The translations under genes were made by a program, and so were the position numbers. The notes below the pieces were generated by a model, which worked only from the letters and a program-made list of their open reading frames with translations, was not told the origin of the DNA and ran no database searches. DNA of 64,000 bases, taken from contig OY821749.1 of the NCBI GenBank assembly GCA_963682055.1, positions 28,961,631 through 29,025,630 on the forward strand. Direction: 5' to 3'. Source of the DNA: Primula veris (Eukaryota > Streptophyta > Magnoliopsida > Ericales > Primulaceae). Of the stretch, positions 49,990-60,129 are shown piece after piece. Numbering within the stretch: the stretch's first letter is position 1; each line of letters begins with the position of its first letter.

Positions 49990-52551
49990 TCAAGCATCAT
50001 TGACTTCCGCCGATTTCGCACCTTTTTTGCTTCGTTTTTTTGCAGGAGAAACCGAGTCCTGTTTCGTAGGTAAGTAATGAAGGCGATAACTGACCAAAGA
50101 AGGCCCAAAAATACTGAATTTCCCAGAACTGCTAAAAGCAGTTTCAGCATCCACACGTCTCTTGAATATCACCTTAGCTCGTTTACTCTTCTTGATTACC
50201 TCCGTCCCTGTTTCCTTCAGAGGCCCATATCGCCTAAATATGCTATTGAGCTCATTTTGCGAAGGAACCGAATCTAAATCGCTGAAATTCAGAATAAGTG
50301 CAGTTGGATTGCATTTTCCGTCGCTAACATGATCACCGGTTCCCAAATTATTATTGTCACCAATTTCTATATTGACATGATCACCAGCTTCCATATTGAC
50401 ATCATTATCAGTTTCCATATCGACATCAACACCAGTTTCCATATTGACATCATTATCAGTTTCTATATAGACATCATCACCAGTTTCCGCTTTGGGGTCA
50501 GATTCAACAGACGCGACTTCATTACCAATTTGAGTCTCAGGATTTGTTGAATTTTCATCTGGGATCTCAGGTTCGAACAAAACTTGTTCTTGAACATCAC
50601 CTACAACAAGCCTATCGGTCCAGTAAGAGTCTTCAAAACCCTCAACCACAAAATCACCCATGAATTCGTCAGATAACCCTTCTCCTCCCTCCCTTTTTGG
50701 GGATTTATCATTTGACTTTTCCTGTTCTGATTTCTCAAGAGAAAGCTGGTTTTTCATATCAGAGAAGAAACTAATAATCGAACCCAAGGAGCTATACCCT
50801 CTGATGGGATCTCTAGCCATAGCACATAAATGAATGAAAATTTCGTCCGGTGAAAGTTTCTCAGCTTTAATAACCTTTTTCCTACCCCTTTTTTTACCAC
50901 TGCTCAAAATACTACCGTCTCCCCCATCCTTAAGAGCCGGAATAACACTACAAATTCTTTTCCCAATATTAGAAAAACCTTTTTTTGTCGTTTCTAAGGA
51001 CAAATCTGTCTTCTCTTCCACCATCTTGTCATCAGTGATATTTGTATCCACCTTTACTTTCTTAGAAGACGGCAAAGTTGCATCTCCTCCAGCCTTAATT
51101 CTCTCTCTTTCCTTCGGAGCAACAGAATCGCAAGCAATTTTCTTTCTCTTCTTAAAACCTTCTTTAATGCCCTTATGTTTCCCCAAAGGAACATCACCAT
51201 CCTTTTCGGCACTTGACAGCTCACCAAACATTTGAACCTCTGGCAATTCATTAAACCCCTTATGTCTATTAAAAGCCAATAACTGCGCCCGTGCTGTGAC
51301 AAAATCCAACCTACCAGTCCTACCACACGGATTCTTCGCCAAACCTTCCATGTAACTAACCAAATCCAACGGCACAAAACTTTCCCCGCCAAAATCCCCA
51401 CTCACATCCCCACCTTCCCTCTCACTAGATTCTTTCCGAATACCAGCATTAACGATCCTCTGAGTCTTAATCTTATCATAAACATCATCCGACAAGCATT
51501 TACAAGCTAGCCCGTATTCAACTCTCCTCGAGACCTCTCCCAGAGCACAATCCATGGCATCGCAAAACGCTTCCGCTTTGCTCTGTTTCTCCATATTAAC
51601 AAAGTGCTCTTTAAACGGCTTTATTTTCGCTGGTTCGTTAAATGCAAACGTCTGGTCTCCGAAATAAGCTATCAGGAACCCATCTTTTTTGGAATGTTTT
51701 TGAGCTTTTCCCGAAGAGTCGGAAGGGTTAAATATCTGACCTGGCCACCATGGGTGGCTCCTAACTTTACCCCAAACCAAATCAGTAACAAAGAAACTAC
51801 CTTCATCTTCCTCATCCTCACTAACACCAGAATTCGTCTCTAAACCAACCCCAACATCACCCGACAAACCATCATTTTTTCCTAATCCGGTTTCATCCAT
51901 AGCATCCCCAAACTTCTCACCCTCAATTTTCTCATTCTCCGTGTAACTATCAGTAACCCTAACATCAGTATTCAACTCGAAAACAACCCCGCCATCACCC
52001 TCAATCTTTTCATATTTTCCGCGCAAATCATCGTTATTTTCAACTAAAGTCTCATCCATAGAGGCCCCATATTCTTCTCCCTCGGTTTTCTCTTCCTCAC
52101 CCACAATTTTTACAATATTTCCATCCAAACCATCGTAATTCTCAACTAGGGTTTCATCCATAGCGCCCCCACCTTCTTCCCCCATAAAATCCCCAAAATC
52201 ATTTTTCTCATCATATTTAATATTTTCCGTAATAACATCAGAATTTGACCCAAAAACAACCCCACCAACATTACCGTCTCCAACAAGGGTTTCATCCATT
52301 AATTCCACAAACTCATTTTTCTCATCATATTTAACATTTTCCGTAACATTAACATCAGAATTTGACCCGAAAACAACCCCACCATCATTATCCATAAAAA
52401 CCCCAAATTCTTTCCCCTCAATTTTCTCACCATCAATAATATTTTCTGTAACCCTAACATCATCCGCATCTTTCTCTTTTATTTCAGACAAATTATCAAT
52501 TTTATCGTTTTCACCAGGAAAATCCCCAATTTTAACCTCTGTATCAGACAT
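49990..52551 (-). CDS. PWWP-domain protein, PDP1-like chromatin factor
   Basis: A single uninterrupted coding exon, 853 residues. The first ~250 residues are acidic with repeated blocks of the type VVFGSNSDV and MDETLVEN. The PWWP domain is at about 253-345 (FVTDLVWGKVRSHPWWPGQI; SHPWWP at 265-270), with a downstream conserved segment (LDFVTARAQLLAFNRHKGF). A Lys-rich middle with several nuclear-localisation-like clusters follows, then an acidic minisatellite, a C-terminal RRM-like fold (ALILNFSDLDSVPS, then FRRYGPLKETGTEV) and a basic tail KKRSKKGAK. This order fits Arabidopsis PDP proteins, which bind histone methyl-lysine and work with FVE/MSI5 and PRC2 to repress genes such as FLC. An upstream in-frame ATG (52617) was rejected: the start at 52551 follows a probable 5' UTR intron (52563-52698, donor CCAG|GTAAAA, acceptor TTTCTAG|GG). 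Confidence 0.9.
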   Translation of the reverse strand: MSDTEVKIGDFPGENDKIDNLSEIKEKDADDVRVTENIIDGEKIEGKEFGVFMDNDGGVVFGSNSDVNVTENVKYDEKNEFVELMDETLVGDGNVGGVVFGSNSDVITENIKYDEKNDFGDFMGEEGGGAMDETLVENYDGLDGNIVKIVGEEEKTEGEEYGASMDETLVENNDDLRGKYEKIEGDGGVVFELNTDVRVTDSYTENEKIEGEKFGDAMDETGLGKNDGLSGDVGVGLETNSGVSEDEEDEGSFFVTDLVWGKVRSHPWWPGQIFNPSDSSGKAQKHSKKDGFLIAYFGDQTFAFNEPAKIKPFKEHFVNMEKQSKAEAFCDAMDCALGEVSRRVEYGLACKCLSDDVYDKIKTQRIVNAGIRKESSEREGGDVSGDFGGESFVPLDLVSYMEGLAKNPCGRTGRLDFVTARAQLLAFNRHKGFNELPEVQMFGELSSAEKDGDVPLGKHKGIKEGFKKRKKIACDSVAPKERERIKAGGDATLPSSKKVKVDTNITDDKMVEEKTDLSLETTKKGFSNIGKRICSVIPALKDGGDGSILSSGKKRGRKKVIKAEKLSPDEIFIHLCAMARDPIRGYSSLGSIISFFSDMKNQLSLEKSEQEKSNDKSPKREGGEGLSDEFMGDFVVEGFEDSYWTDRLVVGDVQEQVLFEPEIPDENSTNPETQIGNEVASVESDPKAETGDDVYIETDNDVNMETGVDVDMETDNDVNMEAGDHVNIEIGDNNNLGTGDHVSDGKCNPTALILNFSDLDSVPSQNELNSIFRRYGPLKETGTEVIKKSKRAKVIFKRRVDAETAFSSSGKFSIFGPSLVSYRLHYLPTKQDSVSPAKKRSKKGAKSAEVNDA
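50330..50500 (-). repeat. In-frame minisatellite in the PWWP gene
   Basis: About seven 24-36 bp units encode variants of D-V-D/N-M-E-T-(D/G)-N/V, forming a strongly acidic, repetitive linker before the RRM-like domain. Units are well matched on the DNA level, e.g. CCATATTGACATCATTATCA twice. Confidence 0.8.
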
Positions 52552-53819
52552 TACGAAAAACCCTAGAAACAGAAATAATAATAATAGGATAATTAGATTT
52601 CTTTCTATTTCGCGCACGTGTACATATATGTGTATATATATAAATATATTATTATTATTATAGATTGTAGAAGTGGTGATAGAGAGTTAGGGTTTTACCT
52701 GGTTCGAGAAATTGCTGATTATTGAGAGAGAGAAAGAGAGAGATAATAACACGTAGCGGGTTTTTAGTTGTAATGACACGTGGCAAGATCCATATAACGT
52801 GTCTTTTGTTTTTAATTTAGGTAATTCACTATTTTGAGTTAGAGATTTTAAATTAGTGTTGCCAAACATACTATTTTACGGATTCTCCGATCCATTTTAT
52901 AATCACATATTTAATATATTTTATTATGTAAAACTGTGGGACTTATTGAATATGTGGTTATAAGGTAGGTTGGAGGAGTTCTCTTGAAGGACCAAATAAT
53001 TTATCATTTTACGGAGTTCAACATAGTTATAGTTCACTCCGGGTTTTGAAGGATAAGTATTATTTATTAACAAATGTGTAGTTATTAAATTATATACATA
53101 TGAGAACTTAGAGTGGACCAATATTGTAGAAAGAAAGTTTTTAATGCAACCGACAACACGAATGGGAAATCGAATGCAACCGAAAACACGAATGGGAAAT
53201 CGATACGGTCAGAGTGAATATGTGAAAAGTGTCACAAAAATACGATTGAGATGTTTTACTAACCTATAAAAGTAGGGAAGTGGTAAATGAGAGGCGAGAA
53301 AGTGTGAGCAGTGTCACAATATTATAACTGGGGTTTAATTATAATAGTAGGTAAGTGATAATCTAGAGATGAGAAACGAAATGTTTGATATGCAAGACTA
53401 GTCTCCTAATATTTATGGTTTTTTACTTATGAAATTCGCAAGACGGGTTGCGGATAACAATATTATCCTTAATTTGTGTTTTGAATTCTTTCCAAAGTTG
53501 GCTGAGAGAATTTGTAAGCTGTATCATTTTATTTAGTAAATACATTGTCAATTTTATCTTCATTGCCAAGTAACTATGATCATTTCCTTTAATATAATTG
53601 TCTCATTAGTTTTCTTTAAGCCACTTTTTCACGTTAAGCCTTGATTAGCTCAGGCTCGTCACGAGTCTACCGCTTAAAAAGCCTCTCTATATCGATGATT
53701 CAATATGAAATATTGATTATCTTTGATATGACTGAATACGTGTATGTTTTGCATTTGGAAACTGAAATGATTATTGATCTTTTTGAGTAACTGGAATAAT
53801 TAGCGATCCTTTATTATAC
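52552..53819. other. 5' region of the PWWP gene and left flank of the SIRE-like element
   Basis: Holds the probable 5' UTR intron, a telobox-like AAACCCTA (minus strand, about 52687-52694) and CACGTGG (52777-52783). Further right is a 30-bp tandem duplication (53143-53202, core AATGCAACCGAMAACACGAA) and two diverged copies of a ~100-bp unit containing GTGTCACAA (53225-53390). No gene seen. Confidence 0.5.
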
Positions 53820-53916
53820 TGTTAGGACCAGATTTCTGGTCTAAATATTGTTAATTGTCTATTGGTTTTTACTAAATAAATCCTAACTGTTATTAAGAAC
53901 TAAGACAGGATTGACA

Positions 53917-54063
53917 GGTTCCAAGTACCAGTTGCAACCTCAGTTACAACCTACTAAGTTAGTAGTATTAGGTTTCAAGTACTGGTTGCAACCTTAGTTA
54001 CAACCTGTGGTGACAGGTTTCAAGTACCAGTTGCAACCTCAGTTGCAACCACAGTTCAACCTG
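53917..54063 (+). repeat. LTR U3 cluster of GTTGCAACC modules
   Basis: Three units of the form GGTTYCAAGTACYRGTTGC followed by AACCTYAGTTRCAACC; the third has an added CACAGTTCAACC. Related modules recur inside the element (see findings). Confidence 0.9.
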
Positions 54064-54217
54064 CTGTTAAAACAGAATTCTGTCTTGTTTCATTATTCTA
54101 CATTACTAATTGTTTAATGCTAATCATTTGTTTTAAAGTATGTAGGATATATTCTCATAAGGTCTTAAACGTGTATATGTGTTTATTGAGAATATTAATG
54201 TGTTAAGGAAAGATGTT

Positions 54218-54225
54218 TATAAAAG
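54218..54225 (+). promoter_or_regulatory. LTR TATA box of the SIRE-like element
   Basis: TATAAAAG, about 155 bp after the U3 motif cluster. The identical sequence is present in the 3' LTR at offset 8943. Confidence 0.55.
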
Positions 54226-54956
54226 ATATAAAGAGATTAGTTTATAAGGTTATGTTTCCTTTTAATTTATATATCTCTATTCTTATGCTTGTCCTTATCA
54301 CTTGATTCAATCTTTTGATTCTTAGAATATTCAGTAAAGATATGTATAAAGATTGATTGATATGCGGAGTTAAATGTTTCATATGTTTATGAAAAGATAT
54401 TATCTTTAAGAGATCATATCTTTATATGTTTCCTTTCAAAGGAAAAGATTAACTCCTACTTTCAAGTGTGTTACTAAACAGGTGTTAATCAAAGATGATT
54501 AGAGTCAATCCATGCTGAAGAATCTCGTGATACTTGGAGAGATTGAAGCTAATCAACCAAGTCAAAAGCAATCAAAAGATATTGAAGATAGAAGATTGTT
54601 TTTACTTGTTTATATACTTAGTAACTTAAGCTTGTAAAGGTGTGTGTTCTAAATTATAAAGAACTTATTTTCTAGAGAGAATACACGTGAGCTTTAAAAA
54701 GAAAAACAATGGTGGGATGCCATTGATTTATAAGTGATAGTTATAGAGTAGGAGCAATATAGTGATAGGCAGAAAAACATAGAGGGAGTCTAAGTTTTTC
54801 ATTAAGACTTGAGTCATATATTGTAAGCTTTTTATAATATCATAATCTGGGTAAGTGCCCCGGAGACGTAGCCTAGTTAGGTGAACTCCGTTGTTAAATG
54901 TGCGTGTGAATTATTTCCAAGTACATTTAATTTTAAAACAGTTTCTGTCCATTAAT

Positions 54957-55043
54957 ACACTTGGTTCAAACTGCAGTTCCAACCTCACTTGAAACCTTAT
55001 ACACTTGGTTCAAACTGCAGTTCCAACCCCACTTGGAACCTTA
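54957..55043 (+). repeat. Two 45-bp tandem units at the end of the LTR
   Basis: ACACTTGGTTCAAACTGCAG, then TTCCAACC and a CACTTG(A/G)AACCTTA part, twice in tandem. The units are related to the GTTGCAACC modules by their GTTCCAACC and GAAACC parts. Confidence 0.9.
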
Positions 55044-55083
55044 CTGCAAAACTGCATCTAGAACAACGGATAGGAATTTCAAT

Positions 55084-55095
55084 TGGTATCAGAGC
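55084..55095 (+). other. Primer-binding site of the SIRE-like element
   Basis: TGGTATCAGAGC, complementary to the 3' end of initiator methionine tRNA, two bases after the LTR end; the standard plant copia site. Confidence 0.95.
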
Positions 55096-55140
55096 TTCAC
55101 ACTAGATCTTACTTAGTGTGGATCCTGTGTTCTAGTAACA

Positions 55141-58100
55141 ATGGACTTAATGAGGGAAGGAAACGCCTTCAACAAACCTCCATTGCTTGAAGGAGGAGTA
55201 AACTATGGAGTATGGAAAATTAGAATGAGGTCCTTCATCAAACAGCAGAATGAACATGCATGGAAGACTGTTATGTATGGATGGGAGGCTCCAACTACCA
55301 TGGATAATGAAGGAGAACTGATTCTCTTACCTGAAGACAGATGGTCTGCTGAAGAAGACAGAAAATCAAGTGCCAACTCAACAGCCATAAACTTGATTTT
55401 TGCTGGTGTAACTCTCAGCGTATTCAGGTATATCTCTCATTGTGAAACAGCTAAAGAAGCATGGGATATTTTGCAAGTTACTTTTGAAGGAACAACTAAA
55501 GTAAAAGCTTTCAAACTTCAACAGTTAACTACCCAATTTGAGAACTTAAGAATGGAGGAAGATGAAAACATTGAACAATTTAATGGTAGAATCTGCCACA
55601 TTGCTCATCAAGCTGGAACATTAGGTGAAAAATACAGTGATGCTAAGCTTGTTAAGAAAACTCTTAGGTCACTCCCAGAAAGGTTTGAAATTAAGGTCAC
55701 AGCTATTGAAGAATCAACTGACTTAGATAATCTTAAACTTGAAGAACTCATAGGAAATCTTAGTATACATGAACTGAAATTCTTCAAACATAAAAGACCA
55801 GAAAAGGGAATAGCATTTCAAGCTAAGAAATCTGAATCTAATACCTGTGATAAAATGAGTGATGAAGAACAACTAGCTTTCTTTGCAAAAAAGGTGTACA
55901 AGAAGTTTTATAAGAAAAAGGAGGATGATACTGGTTCATCTAAAAACTTTCAGAAAAAGGATAACCAGTTTAAGACAGAGTCTAGATTCAATAATAACTC
56001 TACAGGAAAGTGGAATTCCAAAGAAAAGGATAACAAAGAATACAAATCTAAAGAGATTCAGTGTAGAGAATGTAAAGGTTTTGGTCATATTCAGGCTGAG
56101 TGTGCAAACACTTTAAAAAGAAACAAAAATGCTTATATAACCACTCATAGTGATAGTGATTCTGAGAGTAACAGTGATGAAGAGGATGGTTCAAATTTTG
56201 TTAATTTCATGGGAATAATCACTGAAAAAGAACTTACTTATGAAAGTGACTGTGAGCATGTTTCAACCCCAGTTACAACTGCCTGTGAAACATATAGCAG
56301 TGATGAGGAAGAGCCCTCTGATGAAAACATTACTAAGCAATACCTTGTTCTGTATGAAAAGTATAAAAGTCTGAGTAAACAATGTTTGATCATAAGCAAG
56401 CTGAATGTTGATCTAAAGGATGAGGTCAAAAATCTTACTGAGAAGCTTAAATTACAACTGGCTGAACTTACTGAAACTAAAAAAATAATAAAATTGCTGA
56501 ATGTCTCTGCTTCAGATAAATTAGATGACATGCTGTCATATTCTAGAGGATCCAAAGATATCAGTGGTCTAGGGTACTATGGTGGTAAGAGTACAGGAAA
56601 AACTACTTTTATTGAAGCTGTTGCTAAAGCTAAAACTCATGATTTTGATCACAAGGTTAGAAGCTCAGTTGCAACCAGAGTTGCAACCAGGAATAAAACG
56701 CAGGTTTATGTAAAGAAGGTTGGAAGCTCAGTTACAACCAAAGTTGCAACCATGAACAAACTGAATAACTTTAGGTTGAAATTGTGCAATTTTTGTAAAA
56801 AACCTGGTCATTCTGAAGTCCAGTGTTATTTAAAAAGGAACAGAAAGTACATTTCCCAGAAAACCTGGTTGGCTTCTGTCAATAAAAATTTGAAATGGGT
56901 CTGGAAAGTTAAAGAAAAAGCAATCTTAGTTGCTAACAACAAAGCTGTTATCAACTCTTTGAATGCTGTTACTTCTAATGATTGGTATTTTGACAGTGGA
57001 TGCTCTAAGCATATGACAGGTACTGCAAGCCTCCTAAAAAATGTCACCATTCTTACAGGTAACACTGTTGTGTTTGGAGGAGGAGATACAGGTAAAATTA
57101 TTGGTAAAGGTACCTTAAACAAACCTGGAATGCCTGATATTGAGGATGTTTTTCTTGTAGATGGTCTAAAAGCTAATCTAATTAGTATCAGTCAACTCTG
57201 TGATAATGAAATGACTGTTAAATTTGACAAAGAAAGGTGTCTAATTACTAATCTTAACAATGATTTAATCATGACTGGAGTTAGATCAACCAACAGTTGC
57301 TATGTGTTTGAAAAAGCTGAAAAAGAATTGCCTCAAAGTAGGTGTAATCAAGCTATTACTAATAATGCAGATATTTGGCATAAAAGGCTTGGGCATGTGA
57401 ATTACAAAACTTTAGATAAGCTTGTTAAAAAAGAGTTGATAAGAGGAATTCCTAAACTCAGTGCTAAAACTCAAAGTGTCTGTGGTGATTGTGCTATAGG
57501 AAAACAAACCAAAAGTATACACAAAAGTACTAGTCTAATCTACACTAAAAGAGTCTTAGAACTTCTTCACATTGACTTGATGGGTCCTATGCAAACTGCC
57601 AGTATAGGTGGTAAGAAGTACATTCTAGTAGTTGTAGATGATTTCTCTAGATACTCTTGGGTAGTGTTCTTAAAGGATAAGTCTGAAACTTTTGAACTAT
57701 TCAAAACTCTGTGCTTAAAACTGCAAGTTGAAAAAGGTTCCACTAGTGGTAATATTGCTAGGATTAGAAGTGATCATGGAACTGAATTTGAAAATATCAG
57801 GTTTAAAGAATTCTGCAACTCCTTAGGAATATGTCATGAGTTCTCTGCTCCTAAGACTCCACAGCAAAATGGCATAGTTGAAAGGAAAAATAGAACCATT
57901 CAGGAAATGGCTAGAGTAATGCTTAACTCTAAGAAACTTGCCAATAGATTTTGGGCTGAAGCTGTTAATACTGCCTGTCATATAGTTAATAGAGTTTATA
58001 TTACTAAAGGTACTTCCATGACAGCTTATGAAATATGGAAAGGTAGAAAACCCAATGTAAAGTATTTTCAAGTGTTTGGATGTGTTTGCTATATTCTCAG

Positions 58101-60129
58101 AGATAGAGAGCATCTTGGTAAATTTGACTCTAAAAGTGATAAAGGGATTTTTCTTGGTTATGCTCAGAACAGTAGAGCATTTAGAGTCTTCAATCAAAGA
58201 ACAAACTGTGTTATGGAATCTTATAATGTGTTATTTGATGACCTAAAAACTGTTGATGAGATTACAGGTGATAATGAACAGGCTGAGACTACAGAAAAAG
58301 AGAAAGAAGAAACACAACAAACTGGAAGTCCCAGAGTGGTTGGAAGTCCAGTTGCAACTGAGGTTACAACTGAGGTTGGAACTGAGGTTGGAACCACAGT
58401 TGAAACCCAAAATGCTGCTGAATCTGAAGAAGAAGAAGAAGAAAGTTCTCATGCTCAGTCAACTAGCAGGCCTCGCTATGTAAGGACTCAGAAAAATCAT
58501 TCTCTTGACAATGTCATAGGAGAAGTTACTTCAGGTATGAAAACCAGAGGTAAAAGAAATAATGTTGTTCACTTTGCTTGTTATATCTCTCAGTTAGAAC
58601 CTAAGAATATAAAAGAAGCTCTAGAAGATAGTGAATGGATTTTAGCTATGCAGGATGAATTGGCCCAATTTGAGAGAAATGATGTATGGACTTTAGTACC
58701 CAGACCTTCTAATAAAAATGTTATAGGAACTAAATGGATTTTTAGAAATAAAAGTGATGAGGATGGAGTGATTATCAGGAATAAAGCTAGGTTGGTAGCT
58801 CAGGGTTATACACAAATTGAGGGAATTGACTTTGATGAAACCTTTGCTCCAGTAGCTAGAATTGAATCCATTAGAATGCTGCTGTCTCTTGCATGTCTGT
58901 ATGATTTTAAACTGTTTCAACTTGACATAAAGAGTGCTTTTCTGAATGGTGTGATTAATGAAGAAGTTTATGTTTGTCAACCTAAGGGATTTGAGGATCC
59001 TAACTTTCCTGAACATGTCTATTTGTTGAAAAAGGCCTTGTATGGTCTAAAACAAGCTCCTAGAGCTTGGTATGATAGATTAACCAAGTACTTGATTGAA
59101 AAAGGTTTTAACAGAGGGGGAGTTGATAAAACTCTGTTTACTAAGAAAACCACAAAGGACATAATAATTGCTCAAATCTATGTTGATGACATTGTTTTTG
59201 GTTCTACTTCTAATAACAGAATAAAAGAATTCATTTCTGACATGAAGAATGAATTTGAAATGAGTGGAGGAGGTGAACTAACTTACTTTCTAGGATTGCA
59301 AGTTAAACAGAATGAGAAAGGCATTTTTTTGTGCCAAAGTAAGTATGCAGACAATCTTGTTAAAAAGTTTGGTCTGAGTGAGAGTAAAGAGAAGAGAACC
59401 CCTATGAGTACTACCCTTAAACTGTCCAAAAATGATAAAGGTAAAAATATCTGTCCCAGTCTTTATAGATCCATGATTGGAAGTTTGCTGTATTTAACTG
59501 CTAGTAGACCAGATCTTTGCTTAAGTGTAGGAGTTTGTGCCAGATATCAAGCAAATCCTTTAGAACCTCATCTTCTAGCTGTCAAAAGAATTCTAAGGTA
59601 TGTAAAAGGAACACCTCATCTAGGCCTATGGTATTCTAAAGATACAAACCATTTTCTTAGTGGCTACTGTGATGCAGATTGGGCAGGAAACATAGATGAC
59701 AGAAAGAGTACTTCTGGTGGTTGTTTTTATTTTGGAAATAATCTTGTTTCTTGGTTCAGTAAAAAGCAAAATTGCATATCTTTATCTACTGCTGAGGCAG
59801 AATATGTTGCAGCTGGAAGTGGATGCACTCAACTTATTTGGATGAAACAAATGTTAACTGATTACAATGTTAAACAAGAGATATTAACTCTGTTTTGTGA
59901 TAACAAAAGTGCTATAGATTTAGCCAAAAATCCAGTTCAACATTCCAGAACCAAACATATTGATCTTAGGCATCATTTTATTAGAGAACTAGTTGAAGAA
60001 AAGAGCTTAATTTTAGAACATGTTTCAACTGAAAGACAACTAGCAGATATTTTCACAAAGCCCCTTGATACAAACAAGTTTGAATCATTAAGAAGTGACA
60101 TAGGGGTATGTCATTATCAATCTAATTGA
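55141..60129 (+). CDS. Intact copia Gag-Pol polyprotein
   Basis: 1662 residues with no stop or frameshift. Gag: an N-terminal retrotransposon-Gag region (LEGGVNYGVWKIRM), CCHC knuckle CRECKGFGHIQAEC (308-321), a Ser/Glu-rich spacer, and a second knuckle-like CNFCKKPGHSEVQC (549-562). Protease DSG at 618-620. Pre-integrase HHCC region around HKRLGHVNY and CGDCAIGKQ. Integrase D812, D878, E914, with the expected 35 residues between the last two. RT with YVDD at 1347-1350 and [12 protein letters not shown]. RNase H with DADWAG, STAEAEY and the SIRE-type SRTKHIDLRHHF end. All catalytic residues I can judge are present, so the copy may be mobile. Two Val/Thr-rich stretches (about 505-540 and 1065-1090) are encoded by the GTTGCAACC modules and look like passengers of a nucleotide-level signal. 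Confidence 0.96.
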   Translation: MDLMREGNAFNKPPLLEGGVNYGVWKIRMRSFIKQQNEHAWKTVMYGWEAPTTMDNEGELILLPEDRWSAEEDRKSSANSTAINLIFAGVTLSVFRYISHCETAKEAWDILQVTFEGTTKVKAFKLQQLTTQFENLRMEEDENIEQFNGRICHIAHQAGTLGEKYSDAKLVKKTLRSLPERFEIKVTAIEESTDLDNLKLEELIGNLSIHELKFFKHKRPEKGIAFQAKKSESNTCDKMSDEEQLAFFAKKVYKKFYKKKEDDTGSSKNFQKKDNQFKTESRFNNNSTGKWNSKEKDNKEYKSKEIQCRECKGFGHIQAECANTLKRNKNAYITTHSDSDSESNSDEEDGSNFVNFMGIITEKELTYESDCEHVSTPVTTACETYSSDEEEPSDENITKQYLVLYEKYKSLSKQCLIISKLNVDLKDEVKNLTEKLKLQLAELTETKKIIKLLNVSASDKLDDMLSYSRGSKDISGLGYYGGKSTGKTTFIEAVAKAKTHDFDHKVRSSVATRVATRNKTQVYVKKVGSSVTTKVATMNKLNNFRLKLCNFCKKPGHSEVQCYLKRNRKYISQKTWLASVNKNLKWVWKVKEKAILVANNKAVINSLNAVTSNDWYFDSGCSKHMTGTASLLKNVTILTGNTVVFGGGDTGKIIGKGTLNKPGMPDIEDVFLVDGLKANLISISQLCDNEMTVKFDKERCLITNLNNDLIMTGVRSTNSCYVFEKAEKELPQSRCNQAITNNADIWHKRLGHVNYKTLDKLVKKELIRGIPKLSAKTQSVCGDCAIGKQTKSIHKSTSLIYTKRVLELLHIDLMGPMQTASIGGKKYILVVVDDFSRYSWVVFLKDKSETFELFKTLCLKLQVEKGSTSGNIARIRSDHGTEFENIRFKEFCNSLGICHEFSAPKTPQQNGIVERKNRTIQEMARVMLNSKKLANRFWAEAVNTACHIVNRVYITKGTSMTAYEIWKGRKPNVKYFQVFGCVCYILRDREHLGKFDSKSDKGIFLGYAQNSRAFRVFNQRTNCVMESYNVLFDDLKTVDEITGDNEQAETTEKEKEETQQTGSPRVVGSPVATEVTTEVGTEVGTTVETQNAAESEEEEEESSHAQSTSRPRYVRTQKNHSLDNVIGEVTSGMKTRGKRNNVVHFACYISQLEPKNIKEALEDSEWILAMQDELAQFERNDVWTLVPRPSNKNVIGTKWIFRNKSDEDGVIIRNKARLVAQGYTQIEGIDFDETFAPVARIESIRMLLSLACLYDFKLFQLDIKSAFLNGVINEEVYVCQPKGFEDPNFPEHVYLLKKALYGLKQAPRAWYDRLTKYLIEKGFNRGGVDKTLFTKKTTKDIIIAQIYVDDIVFGSTSNNRIKEFISDMKNEFEMSGGGELTYFLGLQVKQNEKGIFLCQSKYADNLVKKFGLSESKEKRTPMSTTLKLSKNDKGKNICPSLYRSMIGSLLYLTASRPDLCLSVGVCARYQANPLEPHLLAVKRILRYVKGTPHLGLWYSKDTNHFLSGYCDADWAGNIDDRKSTSGGCFYFGNNLVSWFSKKQNCISLSTAEAEYVAAGSGCTQLIWMKQMLTDYNVKQEILTLFCDNKSAIDLAKNPVQHSRTKHIDLRHHFIRELVEEKSLILEHVSTERQLADIFTKPLDTNKFESLRSDIGVCHYQSN

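Larger units (their letters stand above)
53820..55081 (+). repeat. SIRE-like element, 5' LTR
   Basis: 1262 bp, starting TGTTAGGACC and ending in CA just before ATTGGTATCAGAGC. It contains three ~35-bp GTTGCAACC modules in U3 (53917-54063), a TATA box, and two ~45-bp ACTTGGTTCAAACTGCAG units near its end (54957-55043). Confidence 0.93.

Noticed and set aside
52552..52617. Upstream in-frame start of the PWWP gene adding a hydrophobic 22-residue N-terminus
   Set aside because: The added segment lies largely within a probable 5' UTR intron (acceptor TTTCTAG|GG just before 52551), and a membrane anchor makes no sense for a nuclear chromatin protein.
53636..53690. tRNA-like fragment (TTAGCTCAGG ... 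GAGTCTACCGC)
   Set aside because: No acceptor stem, T-loop GTTCGA or anticodon arm can be built around it.
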